Shown: positions 1-15,000, counted from the stretch's first letter. The stretch is DNA of 64,000 nt from Unio delphinus (GCA_029339505.1 JAQISU010000164.1:124001-188000), one strand, 5' to 3'. A program made the numbers and translations. The notes: a model not told the origin generated them from the letters alone.

Positions 1-1709
1 AATCAGCATTGTATTTCATTAGAGAATGCACAGTTATTAATCATTAAACGTTTAACATCTTGAAGAATGCAGTAGCAATTAAACGAGGACCTTAACAACA
101 ACAAAAACCCATCAAAATTATTACGCATGTGTTTCTGTAGGAATCAATTTTTGTTGGTCTTTCCTTTTTGTTTCACTGGCCACCAGTTGTTATAGTTGTT
201 GTAGGGTTTAATGCCACATTTCAGTACACGATAGGCTATACATGGCAGCCAGTATTATTGGTGGAGGAGCTGCTGGCAAGCTTTCTCCCATAACTACATT
301 AGCCGAATCTTAGGCTCTAACCTACGCAGACAGAGGTGAGATGGCAGTGATCCGTAGCAGATCTGGCCACCAGAGGATGGCCAATATTTAATCTGGCTCA
401 AAAGCCATCATGGACCATATTTGATAATATCTGAAATAACATCCAGCATTTGACCTAAACTCCAGATTACATCAATAAAGTAATTAATTAACACCTTGCT
501 ATGTATACATTGTAGCATTAATCCCAATGCAATGAATACTGGAGCAGTTCTGATACCCACTGGACTGAATCTGGCTTGTTTCTGTAATGCACATAAATAT
601 CCCAAATGGTATTTTGTCCTACCTTCAGGAGAATCAGTTGTATGCAACAGCCAAGTAAACACTAATTATAGGTAACCCGGGCAATCTGTCCCATTTCTGA
701 TGTTGCATACTTTGCATTGTATGCAAACTTGACAGCTTTTGAGAGAGGTTTGATAAGTCTTCATGTGGGTAATCAGCATACAAGGAGATGAATATTAATC
801 ATTTACTAGTCTTCGAACATCGTGAAGATAAATTTCTACATTTTTTCAATTCTATCAAAGTTTATTCAGGCAAATTAGATTTCAACAAGTCTGATGGGTG
901 CCTCACTTAAAAATAGCAGAAACTCACTGAAATTGGATTGTCCACAGGTCAGGCTATTCAATTTATTTAGCACTGCTGCCTTACTGAGAAGTCTTTCAAA
1001 AAGTGGCAGATCTGTGATTACTACGAAACTTGGTAAATATTTTAATTATCTCTTAAAATGGTGCATATTAAACAACAGTACTCCTGCAACTTTTGCAAGT
1101 TATTTCCCCTTTTGATTTGCAACTGAATGCAGTGTATGACAGAAATTCTGTAAATTATGCTTCATTGTGCAGATTTTATTTAGGGTTTACTATCATGGAT
1201 ACAGTTACGGTCATTGGTGAGCACATGTGTTCTCTGCTACAAAAAGTAATTTAACATGCATCAATTTAAAATAAAAACTAGGTTACCAAAGCCTATGCAT
1301 TTGTATGCCTTCCTTCCCCCCCTCCCCCGGTTCTTACATAGCCAAGAGGAGGCACATGCAGTATTTTCATCAGTTAACAGAGTTATTTGGATATTGCATG
1401 TCATGTTACATAAGACAACAGGCCATGATGTAACAGTAGGGTTTCACTTTATTGACAAAACTCTGTGTTTCTGTGATTCTTTTTATAAGAGTTATTGCCC
1501 TTTTGGATTTGTAGTGTATGCCATATGGCAGCATTGTGTGAATATTGATCAATCATTGTACTGCTTTTAGTATAATTATACACATTTTTCTTTTTACAAT
1601 ACACTTATCTCCAAAATAATGTATGGGTGTGATGTGGGAGACATTGCTCACCATTCCTCTATTTTTTTTATGATATGTGGTTAATACTATTATTGTTTTG
1701 AAATTATAG
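1..1709. other. EIF2B3 intron sequence, no recognised gene
   Basis: This is AT-rich intronic sequence. About 200-400 has a stretch (GGCTATACATGGCAGCCAG, then CGCAGACAGAGGTGAGATGG) that partly recurs at 30240-30440 and 34590-35280, so it is probably an old dispersed repeat. No exon could be recognised upstream of 1710. Confidence 0.5.
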
Positions 1710-1818
1710 AAAAAGATTACATTGGTTTGGATGAAAAGGGATGCAGAGTCCTCTTCTACACTCCTGAAGCAGATCTTGATGCTGAAACAGTAAAAATCAG
1801 CAAATCTCTTCTTAAACG
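1710..1818 (+). CDS. EIF2B3: EIF2B3 exon a (first in window)
   Basis: The acceptor is TTATAG before 1710 and the donor is GTAAAT at 1819. It encodes KDYIGLDEKGCRVLFYTPE and continues to SLLKR, the part of the nucleotidyltransferase-like domain equivalent to the DFIGVD segment of the vertebrate protein. It ends in phase 2: CG is completed by the A that opens the next exon to give Arg. Confidence 0.88.
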
Positions 1819-4800
1819 GTAAATTATCACTTCACAGATTTACCTTTATCTATTTATATTTTTTTATTTTTATGAATTTAATTATTTGTTTCTAATCTAT
1901 TAAATCAAAATGGATATGTTTAAGCAAATGATACTGTGTTCTTTTTTGTAATGTGCACAGCAGTTTTAAGGATTTTGTGATTTGCCACAAGCAGTAGTGA
2001 TAAAAACCCTACCTACATTCAGCGATTCATTTGTTGATGTTAGAACCCCTTCCCCATGTAAACAAATTAACAAGACAATATTTTTATTTTTTGTAAACCA
2101 TGCAAGTGGGATTTCCACAAAAATAAATGAATCAGTAAAAGAAAAATTGCCATAAGCTGTGCTAATAAATATACATAAAAAATTACCTTTTTTTGAAAAT
2201 ATCTTCTACAACATTCATTCTGCAGCCATTTTGGCATACATGAAATAGGTCACAAATCTGATTTTAAAAAAATCAGTAATACAATTATATTTGCAATGTT
2301 TGAAAATAATTTTTGATTAATGGACTCAGTTTGCAAGATAATAAAGTAGCTTAGGAATCATTATGTGATGAAAAACAAAAACATGCTTTTGATATCATTA
2401 AATTCAAGATTACTTGGGCATTTCTGTACAGTCCTTACTGACAGAAATTACCAAGGTACCCTTTACAGTGAAAAAGTACCATGGTATCAGAATAAAATAC
2501 CACTGTAATCTGATATACCAATAATACTGCTAACCTCGATCCTTTACAGTTCATATCTTTAGATCAGATGTTACTTGTAATAACTCAAGAATCATTCAGT
2601 ATATTCTAATACAGTTTGGTATGAAGATTGTCTTGTACACTTACATATGCCTTTTAAATGTTCTCTCTCATTTACCATTGGGTACTAGCATAAGTTGTAT
2701 ATATATTGAAAATACATGGCCATAGAATACTAGTATTAATGTGTGTGTGTAATTTGGAATTTAAACGTAGCTATGATGTAGCAGTTATAGTGATGTCTAG
2801 CACTGGATTAACATGCCACAGACATGTAGCATGATGTCTCACCCAGTCACATTATCCTGACACCAGCCCAACCAGTCCTACCACTAACATTTTAAAGTGA
2901 GGCCGCTGTTTGTACAACTTTTTAAAGTCTTTGATATGACTCGACTGGGGATCACATCCGAGTCAGATGCTCTAACCAATAGGCTGCTGGAGTGGTCACT
3001 AGCATAAGTAGTATACTGTTCGAGGATACAGGGCTATAGGGTATTAGCATAAGTAGTATACATATTTCAGGTACATGGCTATAGGGTACTAGCTTAAGTA
3101 GTATACATACTGAAAGTGCAGGGCAATAGGGGACTAGCATAAGTAGTATATACATACTGTAAGTACAGGGCCATAGGGTACTAGCATAAGTAGTATACAT
3201 ATTGAAAGTTCAGTGCCAAAGGGTACTAGCATAAGTAGTATATACTGCACCCCGACAAAAGAGCACATGACAAAAGCGCGCTGACAAATGAGCACCAGAC
3301 AAAAGAGCGCAATACCAAAAGCGTGCCAACAAATGAGCTGAAATTAAATAGGAATTTATAACTATATATACACGTCCAACAGATTCTTTGATCGCAACAC
3401 TGTTTGTACCAATGTTGTACAAACTTCTCTACTTGATCTCTACTCCACTTGTTATTATAATTTAACCAGCGTTCATTTGGTATTGAGCTCTTTTGTCTTT
3501 TATACATGATAGTTTAGTTGCAAACATATTTCTTTTGCTCAACAATGTTTTCTTTATTTTATATCTAAAACTTCTACCATTTGAAAACTTGTCTACTTGT
3601 TAGTATAACTCTACTTGTTAGTATAACTCTACTTGTTTGCATAATTTAATCGGCACTCTTTTGGTATAAAAACCGTATTGCACTCATTTGTCGACACGCT
3701 TTTTTCGTGCGCTCTTTTGTCGGGTCACCAGTATATAAATACTGAAAGTACACGGCCATAGGGAACTAGCATAAGTAGTATACATATGAAAGTACAGGGC
3801 CATAGGGTACTACTAGCATAAATAGTATATACATACTGAAACTACAGGCCCATAGGGTACTATCATAAGTAGTACACATATTGAAAGTACAGGGCCATAG
3901 GGAACTAGCATAAGTAGTACACATATTGAAAGTACAGGGCCATAGGGAACTAGCATAAGTAGTATACATACAGAAAGTACCAGGGCTATAGGGGATTAGT
4001 ATCAGGAGTTTACTTATTGAGGGTACAGGGCCATAGGGTAATAGCTTAAGCAGAATACAAATTGGACAACAGAGTACTTTCAGTTGAGGTCTTTATTTAG
4101 GCAGATGAATTGGGGAAGATTCTGTCATCTCTATGACTCTTGTTACTGTGTTTGATTGTATATAGTTATTTTTCAGACATCCTTGTGTCAACATAAAGTC
4201 TAACCTGACAGACTGTCACTTGTATCTGATGAAGAAGTGGGTTATTGACTTCCTGATGGAGAAGAGGTTAGAATTATTGTCTCTGTACTTGAACACACTT
4301 AAGAAAGTAAAGAGTCCCAGACGAACATTTTAGTATATTTTAAAAGCACATAAAAGCACTTGTAATAGCCATTATGTAGGGGATTATGGTTCCAGTAAAC
4401 AGTAACAGCACAGTGGGGGTAGCATAGACAACTATAACTGTATGCACAGAAACAAGACATTGAGCTATGATTTGAAGTTGTCATTTTCATATGGAAGAGA
4501 TTTATAACCATATGTTTGCAATATATGATTGCTTATAAGTCGAGTTCAGCTGCAAAAAACAAACTCTGATCTGCACATCAGCAGATTTAGGGTCATTGTT
4601 CTTTTTTCTACTGATTAGTCCTAACAAACTACACAGACTAGATCTGCTGGCACATTATGTGATGGTGGATATGGGTCTGTGTTGTGCGTCATTTATGGTT
4701 TGACTTGACTTGTAATTGAATCGATACAGTCTTTGCAATAATGAAATGTTATTCCATGGTAATTATTTGTGATTAGTTTATATATGTAGTCATTCATAAA

Positions 4801-7800
4801 GTGACTAAATATAGGTGAGGGATGTTTGGTTTACATCTCTTAGTCACGGTTTTAATTTTAAGAGATACAAGATATGATACTGTTTCAAATCAGCAGTATG
4901 TACAAGGTATGAGAAAAAGTGATGGCAGTCCGCTGTAATTTCTCATCCTGTTATTTTTTCAGTGAGTACAGATAATAAAAATAATGAGATGCAGGTTAAG
5001 TACTTGCTCTAAAAGTCAAATTTTAGGTATATGAGGAATATAAACCCAATACTAGCAACTAATTGTCAGTTTTGGTTTTCCCCATTTGGTTACCGTAACA
5101 AAGCATCTCTGTTTCTTATACACATCTATCAACATCTGACTCAGTAAAAACACATTATTGCTAAAAATTTTGCATACCAAAAAAAATGCTATATTTTGTT
5201 AGCCATTGTTAGAAAAAGGTTAATAAGTTGTCCTTCATCTACTTTCATTAACTTTTTGTAACCTTTGTATCCATTATATCGTATGTCAAGACAGGCTGCC
5301 AGAGTAGACGAGTCTGCAGATCATGCAGAAAGTATTAAGAACTTTGTGCAGTTAGAAAGTAAATATTCCTGATAAATTCTGCAAATTTAGTTTTAAGTTG
5401 CACTCAGCACAAACTGAAGTAGAGTTTCCTGCCAATTGTAGGATAATAACTGGTAATTAGTCTAGATGAAATTTCCAAAGATGAAATTTGGCAAAGACAG
5501 AAATCTTGGCTATTACAGTACATATGGTTATCAGACAACACCAGCATGCAATATTGTGCTTTTATTTTATCATATATAGATAGGGGTACAAGCCAAAGAG
5601 GGTATTGGAGAAAACTATAAATTTTAAATGTTCATGAACCATAATTTTTGTTTTTTATGCTTATCTGTAACTTTTGCGGCGTAAGTGTAAGAATCAACTA
5701 CAGTTGCTAATTAGTAATTCCATTCTATTGTAGTTCTATATCTTCAATTAAAGCTGAACTTTTGCCATATCTGACCAAGAAGCAGTTTTCTAAACCTAAA
5801 AAGGAGGACCTGCCAAATGCAAATGCTTCAGTTTTGTCAGCAAATGTTGAAAAAGGTAAAACTTTTGCTTTATGCCAGATCAGCCATCTTGAAAATCTTG
5901 TTATTGATACTCCACCTTTATGGATGGTCACATTAACATAGTTGGTCCAAAATGAGAATGATGCTAAGCTGACATCCAATATGGCAGCCACAAATGCCAT
6001 CTTGAAAATATTGCTATTGCTATTCCTCTTGAACATTAAGTCATATCAGCATCTTTTCTTTCACCAGAAGACTTTTTATGATGTCTAGCTGGTCCTAAAT
6101 TAAAATGGTGCTGATCTGACAGTCCAGTATGGTTACCATTGCAACCTTCTTGAAAATCTTTTTATTGCTGCTTGTATAAGGAAAGTATTGTCAACATGGA
6201 GTTTTCACTAGACTACTAAATATGATACCTATTGTTGGTCCTGAATGAAAATAGTGCAAGTCAGTCCTCAGATATAGCTGCTACAATGAATGTATTGAAA
6301 ATCTTGTCACAAATTCTTCTTAATAGATGGTCATATATATCAACAAGGAGTTTTTACCAACAGACTTGTAATGGCGTTTGGTTTTACCTAAATGAAAATG
6401 CTGCCAATTTTACATCCCAAACTACTATATTGCCTGCTAGAAAATTTATCTTTGGATGGTATAGCATCAGTCATTTTTCGGGACTCTTGTTTATAGTTTA
6501 TGTTGATATGCTATTTAATATGACTGCAATACCAACAAATAGCAATAAAACTATAATAGTGTCTGCTTGAAAAAGTTTGTACCTTTATGCAAATCAATGA
6601 AACGAGCTGCTTCATATATAAATGCCATTAAGTATTAGAACAACTTTAATGTTGTATGCTGTTTATTCACAAATCTCACATTATTTATCCACACCATTGT
6701 ACTTAGATTTGGCTCATCAGCTGAAAAAGAGATAATGCTTGGAGTGCACAGATGGTTTACATTCTGTGAAATCATATTTGTATTGAATGACATCACAATC
6801 TTCTGCAAACTTGTTCAGTACAGCACATGTGCACTCAAAGAAAATATTTAATCCACTTGAGAAGAAATACTTTTTTTCTTGATATAACTTATTAATTTCT
6901 CTTAGCTAAAATAAAATTTGGTATTAGGTTTTGAAAATTACATCTTCCTTTGCTTAATAACCAATTAACATGTGATGAAATATATATTTAAGATCGATTT
7001 TGTACAGCACTTTATGTTTGTGAAAATCTAATGTCTGTTTATATCAAAACCTGTTCTGACTTCTGATGAGTATTCTAGAGTTCACTTACACATTTTGTTT
7101 GAACTAACAGACATACAATACTGTATAGCAGAGCATAGCCAGTCATTTTTATTCAGGCGATCAATATTTTAGATAATCTTTTTTTTTGTGTAAATCTAAA
7201 TGTAATGAAATTAATTCCATATAATGTAACAAAAAATTTTATAACAAAAGTTAGAATTTTTTCTTGGATATTTGCTAGAATTGTAAAATTTGCAGTTACT
7301 AACATGCCCTTGCAAGAAAAGAACTATGTTTCATCTTTTACTCGTTTTGGTAAAGGTTTGTGCATTTAGCATATGGCCACATGAGTTTTGGGCATGTCAT
7401 ATGTATACTATTTTTCCTAGAATCATGAAACTTGTTGAGCAAATGTCTTTAATTTTTTTCGTCTTCAAAGTTCATTTTTTGGATGCTGTTTATGTTTCAG
7501 TCATGCATCTTGATAATTGGATACATCTTTGTTACTAATACACTCGAGAAACAAATAATGTCACTGTGAAATAAATTGTATGCTTTTCTAACATACTGTA
7601 ATAACTTTGGAGTATGTGCATTGATAGCATCCCATTTTATGGAATTTTTAGATTTGTGGGAATAATGGGAATATCCTTAGCCCAAAATAATTATCAATTA
7701 TTAGGAAGAACTGTCATGCACTTAAGTGTTAGTGAGTTTCCAAGATGCCATGGTTGACGAGAAGTCAGGCCAAAACTGAATGATTCGGAATGTCCCTGGA

Positions 7801-8966
7801 ATAATGTAATCCATATTAAAATCTAGTCATGTACATTGGTGGTGTGACTGCAGTGGCAGGATATACAGTAGGAAACTGGTAAATTACTTGTAGGAATAAA
7901 TAAGTAGGGACTCGGCAGATACCGTCTATGTCACCAGGGTGGTAAATGTGGTGCAGTTGTTTGGCGAAATAAGCCTGTAAAGAATAAAAAGACTGGCATA
8001 AGGGGGCGGAGTTAAAATAGTTCTCTGTTTAGGGGAGAGTTGTATAGTTTCTATGGTGTGAACTGCTGGTGATATGGAAACCTGATGAAGAGAGACCATT
8101 CAGATGTGTGATTTATAGATAGTGGATAGGCTAGAGATCTGTGGTCTTGCATAAATTAGAGTAAAGTTTATGTATTGAATGGACACGTTGGTCTTTCTAA
8201 TTTACAACTTAAGTTGTTTGGAAATCTTTGGAAATTTGGGGTAAACTTATGACTTAGCGGGAATCACACCAGGGTTTGACAACTGCTTTGTCAAGTAAAG
8301 ACCCCTGGTTTGTAACAAGAAAACTTCTGGTGGCAGCAGTGGGATCTGGCTAATCAAGTAATGGTATTGCACACCACAACAGAGTTGAATCGTTTATGTG
8401 ATGGTGTTCCAACCTTTTTGTTCGGTCGCTATAGCATTGATTCAATAGTAGAGAGTGAGTTGTAAGAAGATTAGATCAGCTCACACAGACTGAATCAAAA
8501 AATTTATTGTGTGCAGGTGTGCTAAGGTCTATTAGGAGACGTGTGGAAACTCAAACTCCAGACCTGAATCATTCGGGCTCAAACTCTTTCATAACAATCC
8601 CCGGAATTCGCTGCAGGAAATACTTCTCTACAAATAGGTCTCTAACAACAAGAAAACAAATGTAACACAGGACCATTCATGTTTATGCAAAAAGCTCAGG
8701 TCTGGAGGTCAGTAAAAATAGCACAGAAAAGCTAATTGAGGCCAAAGGTTATCGCATATATATCACATATGTACCATTTCACAAGTCAGTCAAAACACTA
8801 ATTTCCAGAAACAATGCAACTTAAGGTTTTGGTAGAAACGAAGCATCTGAGCCAATAAGTGAAATTGATGATAAAGTATTTCTGCTGTCACACAACAACT
8901 GCTTTGCAATTTGCCCCATTTAACTCTTTTGATACATTGTTAGGCTAGTGATAGAAGCCCCCCCCC

Positions 8967-9031
<65 letters not shown>

Positions 9032-12000
9032 CCCCATCTCTCTCCCTCTCTCTCTCCCCCCCCCAAACTAGTGTCCCTCCAACAGCATGCATGCAAGTGA
9101 CAGGGCATAAGCATGTGTTTTTAAGAATGGTAATAAAAAATACTTACATTTATGTATCATGAATATCCTCAAAATGTCCTTTAATAGTTCAGCAAATCTG
9201 TATGACATGACTCATGCCAGTCTACTTTTCAAATCAAATGTACATTGTACAGAATAAAAAGAATTCAGCCCACCCCAAGAAGAAAATTTGAGTTTGATCA
9301 ACGGAAAAACAAAATCCATCCAATTCAGACCAACTGAATAGTTGTTTCAGTGCACATTCATTCACAGTATGACTCTAAATTTAAATTTTAAGTAGACCAA
9401 ACAAAACAAAGAATATTTCAAAACTAATGTCAAGCATGTGACAAAGTTCAAAGGTCATTTGGCCATGCTTTGTGCACATTAATATTGTTACTGTATATTG
9501 ATGAATCTATGGTTAGGTATTTATTTTGTAATAAAGCAAAAATTCAATTGCTTTGTTTCTTGTAGAGTGCTCTTTTAATTATTAGGCCTTAGGTAAAATG
9601 AGTACATAATAAAACAGTTACTGCATTTTTAGGGGAAAAGATGTACTTGTTCTTTAGGACTAATTTAGGACTAATGCTGCACTCCTAAGGTCATGCAGTA
9701 TAACTTAGAAAAACTCATTCATATTTTCCCATAAAAATGCAGTAATATATATTTATTCAGTGGTAGACATTCAGTATTAATAACTATACATTGCTTGTTA
9801 TGATATTTTACCCTCAATAGGTTGATTGTATATTGTGCATGCAAATGCATGTGAATTAAATGAGTGGACATTATGCATTGTGGTTTTCATGAGAGGCATC
9901 ACTTGTATTGGCTATTTAATTCCTGTATCAGAAAATCATGTTTCCCCAAGAATACTTATATGATCACATTACTATTAAACTGTCCTACCCATCCCTACAA
10001 ATACAGGCATCCTTGCTGATGTATCACTCATTTTAAACTGGCTGGCATCTGGCCATAGGGTAGATGCCTATTAGAAGTGTGAAAGGGGAGTAATATGTAA
10101 GGGTTTTATTCCCTTTGTCACTTCTTAATTGACAGGGAAGAAAAAAAATTCATCTCTCAGGATTGCTGGATTTGGGAGGTAACAGAGTTTATCTCATAAT
10201 GCTTTTATAATTGGTCAAGTAATTTGTAAGAAACATACTTTACTAATAAAATCACTTTCACTACACATCTCAATATTTCAAACTTTTACATTTTCAGATA
10301 TTTTCAGTTTTATTTCACAAGATCCCATGTTACAAAAGGTGGAGGAAACTTCAACATGGATTGACCATACAGGTGATATGGAAAACTGTTACCATGGAAA
10401 CCAAATCAGATGCTATGCCTACTTACAGAGTAATGGTTTCTGTGTAAGAACTAATACAGTGTCAACATACTGTGAGATAAACAGACAGGTGATTATTTAT
10501 TATGATGCAATGACATTTGATCATTGCTTTCTCAAGTTCTAACTTCTTAAGTTAAAAAGATAAAATGCATGTTTTTCAAACTGATTTTTAGTAATATATA
10601 ATTTTGAAACCAGCCGTACTAGTAAAGTTTCCTCTTTCTTTTCATTACACCCTAGTTGCACTTTGTTTGTTTCAGATATCTTAGTAAATTACAATGATGT
10701 AATATTGAGTCTTACCTGGTTCATGAAAGTAACAAATGTGCTCTGTATTATAAGTACAGTGATCTTATTAAACATATCTTACAAGCAAGATTAATTGTAA
10801 TTAAGTACCATATATGCTTACTCTTAAATCAAATCCATATGCAAGTTACATAGACTTAGATATGGCATTACATAATGAATCAGCAGATCAGGATGTATGT
10901 TGTTTGTTCTTCTGATTAGTCTTAACAAGCTATATTGACCTAGATCTGCCAGTGGATGGTGCAGTGCAATGTTCCCTCTAAGCGAATGGTACGTGTGCGT
11001 GCAGTGCTTGCTGCACTGCGCAAGCATTACGGAGACGAGCAAAATTTAACGTTGGATTGAGCAAAAATTGACAATTCAGCTGCGCTGGGATGCCTGAGCA
11101 GCTGTGCATGCATACACACATGCAGCTTAGAGGGAATGTTGGTGCAGTGGCATATCTAAGTCTGTGCAGTTTGCAGATAGACCCAAGTAATAAACAAGCA
11201 CCTGTTGTATGTTGGATACTAAAGCATAAAAAATAATCTGTTTGGTAATGTGACACTGCATTATAATTAGTTCTTATCATCCAAGAAATAAAATCAGATG
11301 AAATAATATGTAATAATAGTAATTAAGCGAGGTAAATGGTACCTGCGACCATATCAGCAATACAAAGACTGTGGTATACAGAGAGGTTTTGTAATGAGGG
11401 ACCACTGTAAATTTGTCATCATTGTTTTATCCCCACAAGGATATTGCAATACCCACAATGTTTGTCTGTTTCCACATCCTGAACATGTGGGTGGAAATTG
11501 GTGAATATTTTGGGGTTACATTCCACTTGGAGTAGTTAGCAGCAAAAGTTGGGGTTGGAGGTCATCCAAATTTACTACCCCTATGAGCCCAAGACATGGG
11601 GTTAAAAGTCAGATGTACACAAAGTTTAATTCAAATATGTTCTGATCAAAATTGTTGCTTGCAGTCATAGCAAAAAGATGCATAAAAAATATGCGATGGA
11701 TTTTGAATTTTGAGATGACTGGTGGTGGGGTCAAGTATCATAAGGGAGTGTTGCAGTTGCATTTTTTTTCTCCAAACCATCAATGTATACCATTTACAAA
11801 TGACCACAGGGAGAATTGTGATCTGGGACTTTTTTAAAATGCATCTCTGATATAGAGTCGGTGACCATCACTGTCAAGATTCATATAGTCACAACATGCC
11901 AAGAGCTGATGTTAAAAGATTTTAACTGAGTACATCATAACTATATTGAAGTTGCTAAATTTTATTTATTCCTCTGGGTTTTTGTTGGCATTGAATGCTA

Positions 12001-15000
12001 CACTGATCTAAAATGAAATCTGTGTTAACAGTTGCCTTATTTGGATGGACATCCATCCACAATGGACATTTGTTTGTAGTATTGTTTTCATCATAATTAA
12101 AGGATACCTAACTGCTTGTTAAAAACCGATTTTATTAAATGTAAAATCTTTTTCTGTTTTTTTTTTTTCTATGCATAAATGTACAATTTGCAAAGTGGAA
12201 CAATCTAGTCCATTGGAAGTTAATGGTAAATCAAAGAGATGCAACTAGAACAAAAGTCGTTACATATCATTGCCTTAAATGAAAATGTTGAAGCCATCTT
12301 TATTAAAGATTATTGTCATGTTTTTGAAAAGTTGCAATATTTCTTTTGAAGTCAGATTTTACTCCATATATAAAATGAAAAACATGATGATTTCAGTAAA
12401 TTTTAAAATATTTTTATCATTGAGGAGTATAAAAGATGGTTTCAACACTTGGCAGTTTTAAGGTAGTACAGGGATACATTGCTAAAACCCATTATGCCAA
12501 AAAGATAGTACTACAAAAGGACCACACATTTTCTAAAAATATTCTTTTGGTTTTGATGCCTGTTATGGTTTATAAATTCATATTGTTTAAAATGAATAAT
12601 CAAGCTGTGACCTTACTCTTTCAGAATTTATTAAAAGATCCGCCATCTGTTGGTAATCTCAGTATTAGTAAGCAAGTGTAAAAGAGAATCCCGTACATAT
12701 ACAATACTTGGCATATTTGGTGCTGGAGAATTACAATGTATTGTCTCAGGCTTAAAAAAGGAAACAAAGATTTGATATGCTGATATGTCTGTTATCAACT
12801 TGAACAGAACAAACTGTTTCTTAAATATCGGCCACACCAGTTACATAGCCTTCCTGTTACCTGAATTTCAGATACCCAAGTTGCTGCAGGCATTAGCCCC
12901 TGAGAAGGAAATTCCCACAAAGCACAGTTCAGCAGTCATTAAGGGCACATCACAGGTAGTATTCAGCATTGTCCTGTCACTTTGTATTTATGGCTCATTA
13001 AAATGTTTACATGAAAAGATAAAATAAAGCATGATATTAATAGTTTCTTAAGATTTCACTTTGGGTACAGCATTCCTGTTTGACCACTGCAATGTAACCA
13101 AAGTTTCCATATTCCATATAGTCACATTCTAAATTCCCATAAACATCCTTACATGCCAGTCCTAGTTTTTGTACTCCACCAGTATCCAGGTGGCACAAAT
13201 GACCCATGGCCATCTTTGGCCATTATAGAGCCAAGGTGCCTGGACATATCCATGTTGTTCCATGTTTAAAATAGTGCCACAGTGCCCAGTTACCATTAAG
13301 TACCTATTTTAGTACATAGTCATTGATTAGTTCATAGCTCTTAATGTTCCATGTAGGCCTGGGACCGTTTTGGATCCATCTCTCTCTATTCACATTATGG
13401 GTTCCAGTACCATTATAAACTTATGTCATTCCATGGCCAGCATGATTACAATATCTCATTCTGGAGTTTCTTTTAGTCTAGCATCTAGCCCCACCATGTA
13501 ATGCAGGAGGTATCTGTGTAACACTGTTCTCCAGGATACAATTACTTGTCCATGTATATTATGACAAGAATCATCCATCTGCACATCTATCAAGGAAGCT
13601 GACTTCCGAGTTTAACAGCCCCTTTATTTGAAAGCAAAGTACAAGTTTCCTAATTCATCGTAACCGTGATGGTGCTTCCTTTCTAACATTGCTGATCTGT
13701 GGATGATACAGGTTGATCTGGAGGGCCTGACTACCACATTATGTGCTTGTACCCATTATAATGTTACACGTCATTGCAGATATACCAAGAGATCTGTACA
13801 AAGCAGATGTTTTGTGGCATATTTAACAGTTGGATTTTGCTCCATGTAACTCTTTTTGCCAAATGTCAGTGACACTCATTGGCTGGTCCTTGGTCTATTA
13901 TAATACCATCTCATTATTTTCCCCAATGGGATATGGAGTTTAAAAGACACATGAACAGGTTCTGTCTCCAAAGAACATTCTTTGAATCATCTTTACAGCC
14001 TCTTTTGCTCACTGAAAGAATCGCTTCTTATACCAGGAATTTCTTTGCCTATTTGGTCTCCTCAGTGCAGCAGATATCATCATTATGAGCTGCATATTTA
14101 TGAGACTACAGTAATTATTATTTTATCTCTGATGGCCAAAGCTCTGCCCATAGGATTACAAGATCCCAGTTTCAGAATAAATGAGATTCCATATCAGGAA
14201 ATGTGAGAACCTTAGATGAATTTCTGCATGTATCCTCTCTCAGATTCAGATTATGGGAATTTCAGTCTGCATTGATGCCAGCACAAAGATCTGTTCTAGT
14301 CTCCTGCTCTTATTTTGTGTTGGAGTTAGCAGTTGTATTGCCATCATTCATACTTATCATCAAATCATTTTCCTAGAATGAATGCCATTGTGCATTCTAA
14401 TCCTGGCAGGGGATGCTGACTGAAAACAGTATCATTCCTGTGGTAATAAAATCAGAAGTAATGTGGTAACTAAATGTCCAGATCTCTGACAAGACTCATT
14501 GTCTAGATGGAATCAGTAAATACAAAAATGGTCTTTTCACCCCTCTGTATTTTGTTGAATCTTTGCCCACGGGGTCAACCATTCATGGATTTTTTTGTGA
14601 CATAGAGTGCAGTGTTACCAGTCTCAGGTCCAAGAATCTGGATGTTCACGATGCATTAATATCCTCTTTGATCTCTCCCAAAGGTCTTGCATAAAGCAAG
14701 GGAATCAGAGTACTGTCTGATCGTGATTGCTCCCCACAAGTGCAAAATGTCATAGATAACAATCTATTCAACTTGGCAGGGGAAATTGAAAGGAACATCA
14801 TGGTTTTCCTCACCTGATGCAGGTATTTTGTCTTAATCCAGAACTGTTGAACATCTGGGTCATATCAAGCAAGTCCACAGGAACAACGATTTCTAACAGA
14901 ACCAGTGGTGACCAGAATTGCTTGGGTGTGATTAGCATATGAGAGGTAGTGGAGAGTGTTTTCCCGGTGGTTCAAGTGGAAACATTTCATTTCACTTGAA

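Larger units (their letters stand above)
6431..10297. other. EIF2B3 intron, mostly unrecognised AT-rich DNA
   Basis: Apart from the decayed LTR (7787-8345) and the CT microsatellite (8958-9062), I see no gene, RNA or clear repeat here. The short open frames have no recognisable domain. Confidence 0.5.

Noticed and set aside
2952..3969. Short minus frames with repeated TTYAS and LWPC words
   Set aside because: They arise from the 46-bp minisatellite and not from a gene.
8920..9114. Arg/Glu-rich frame on the minus strand
   Set aside because: It is translation of the (CT)n microsatellite.
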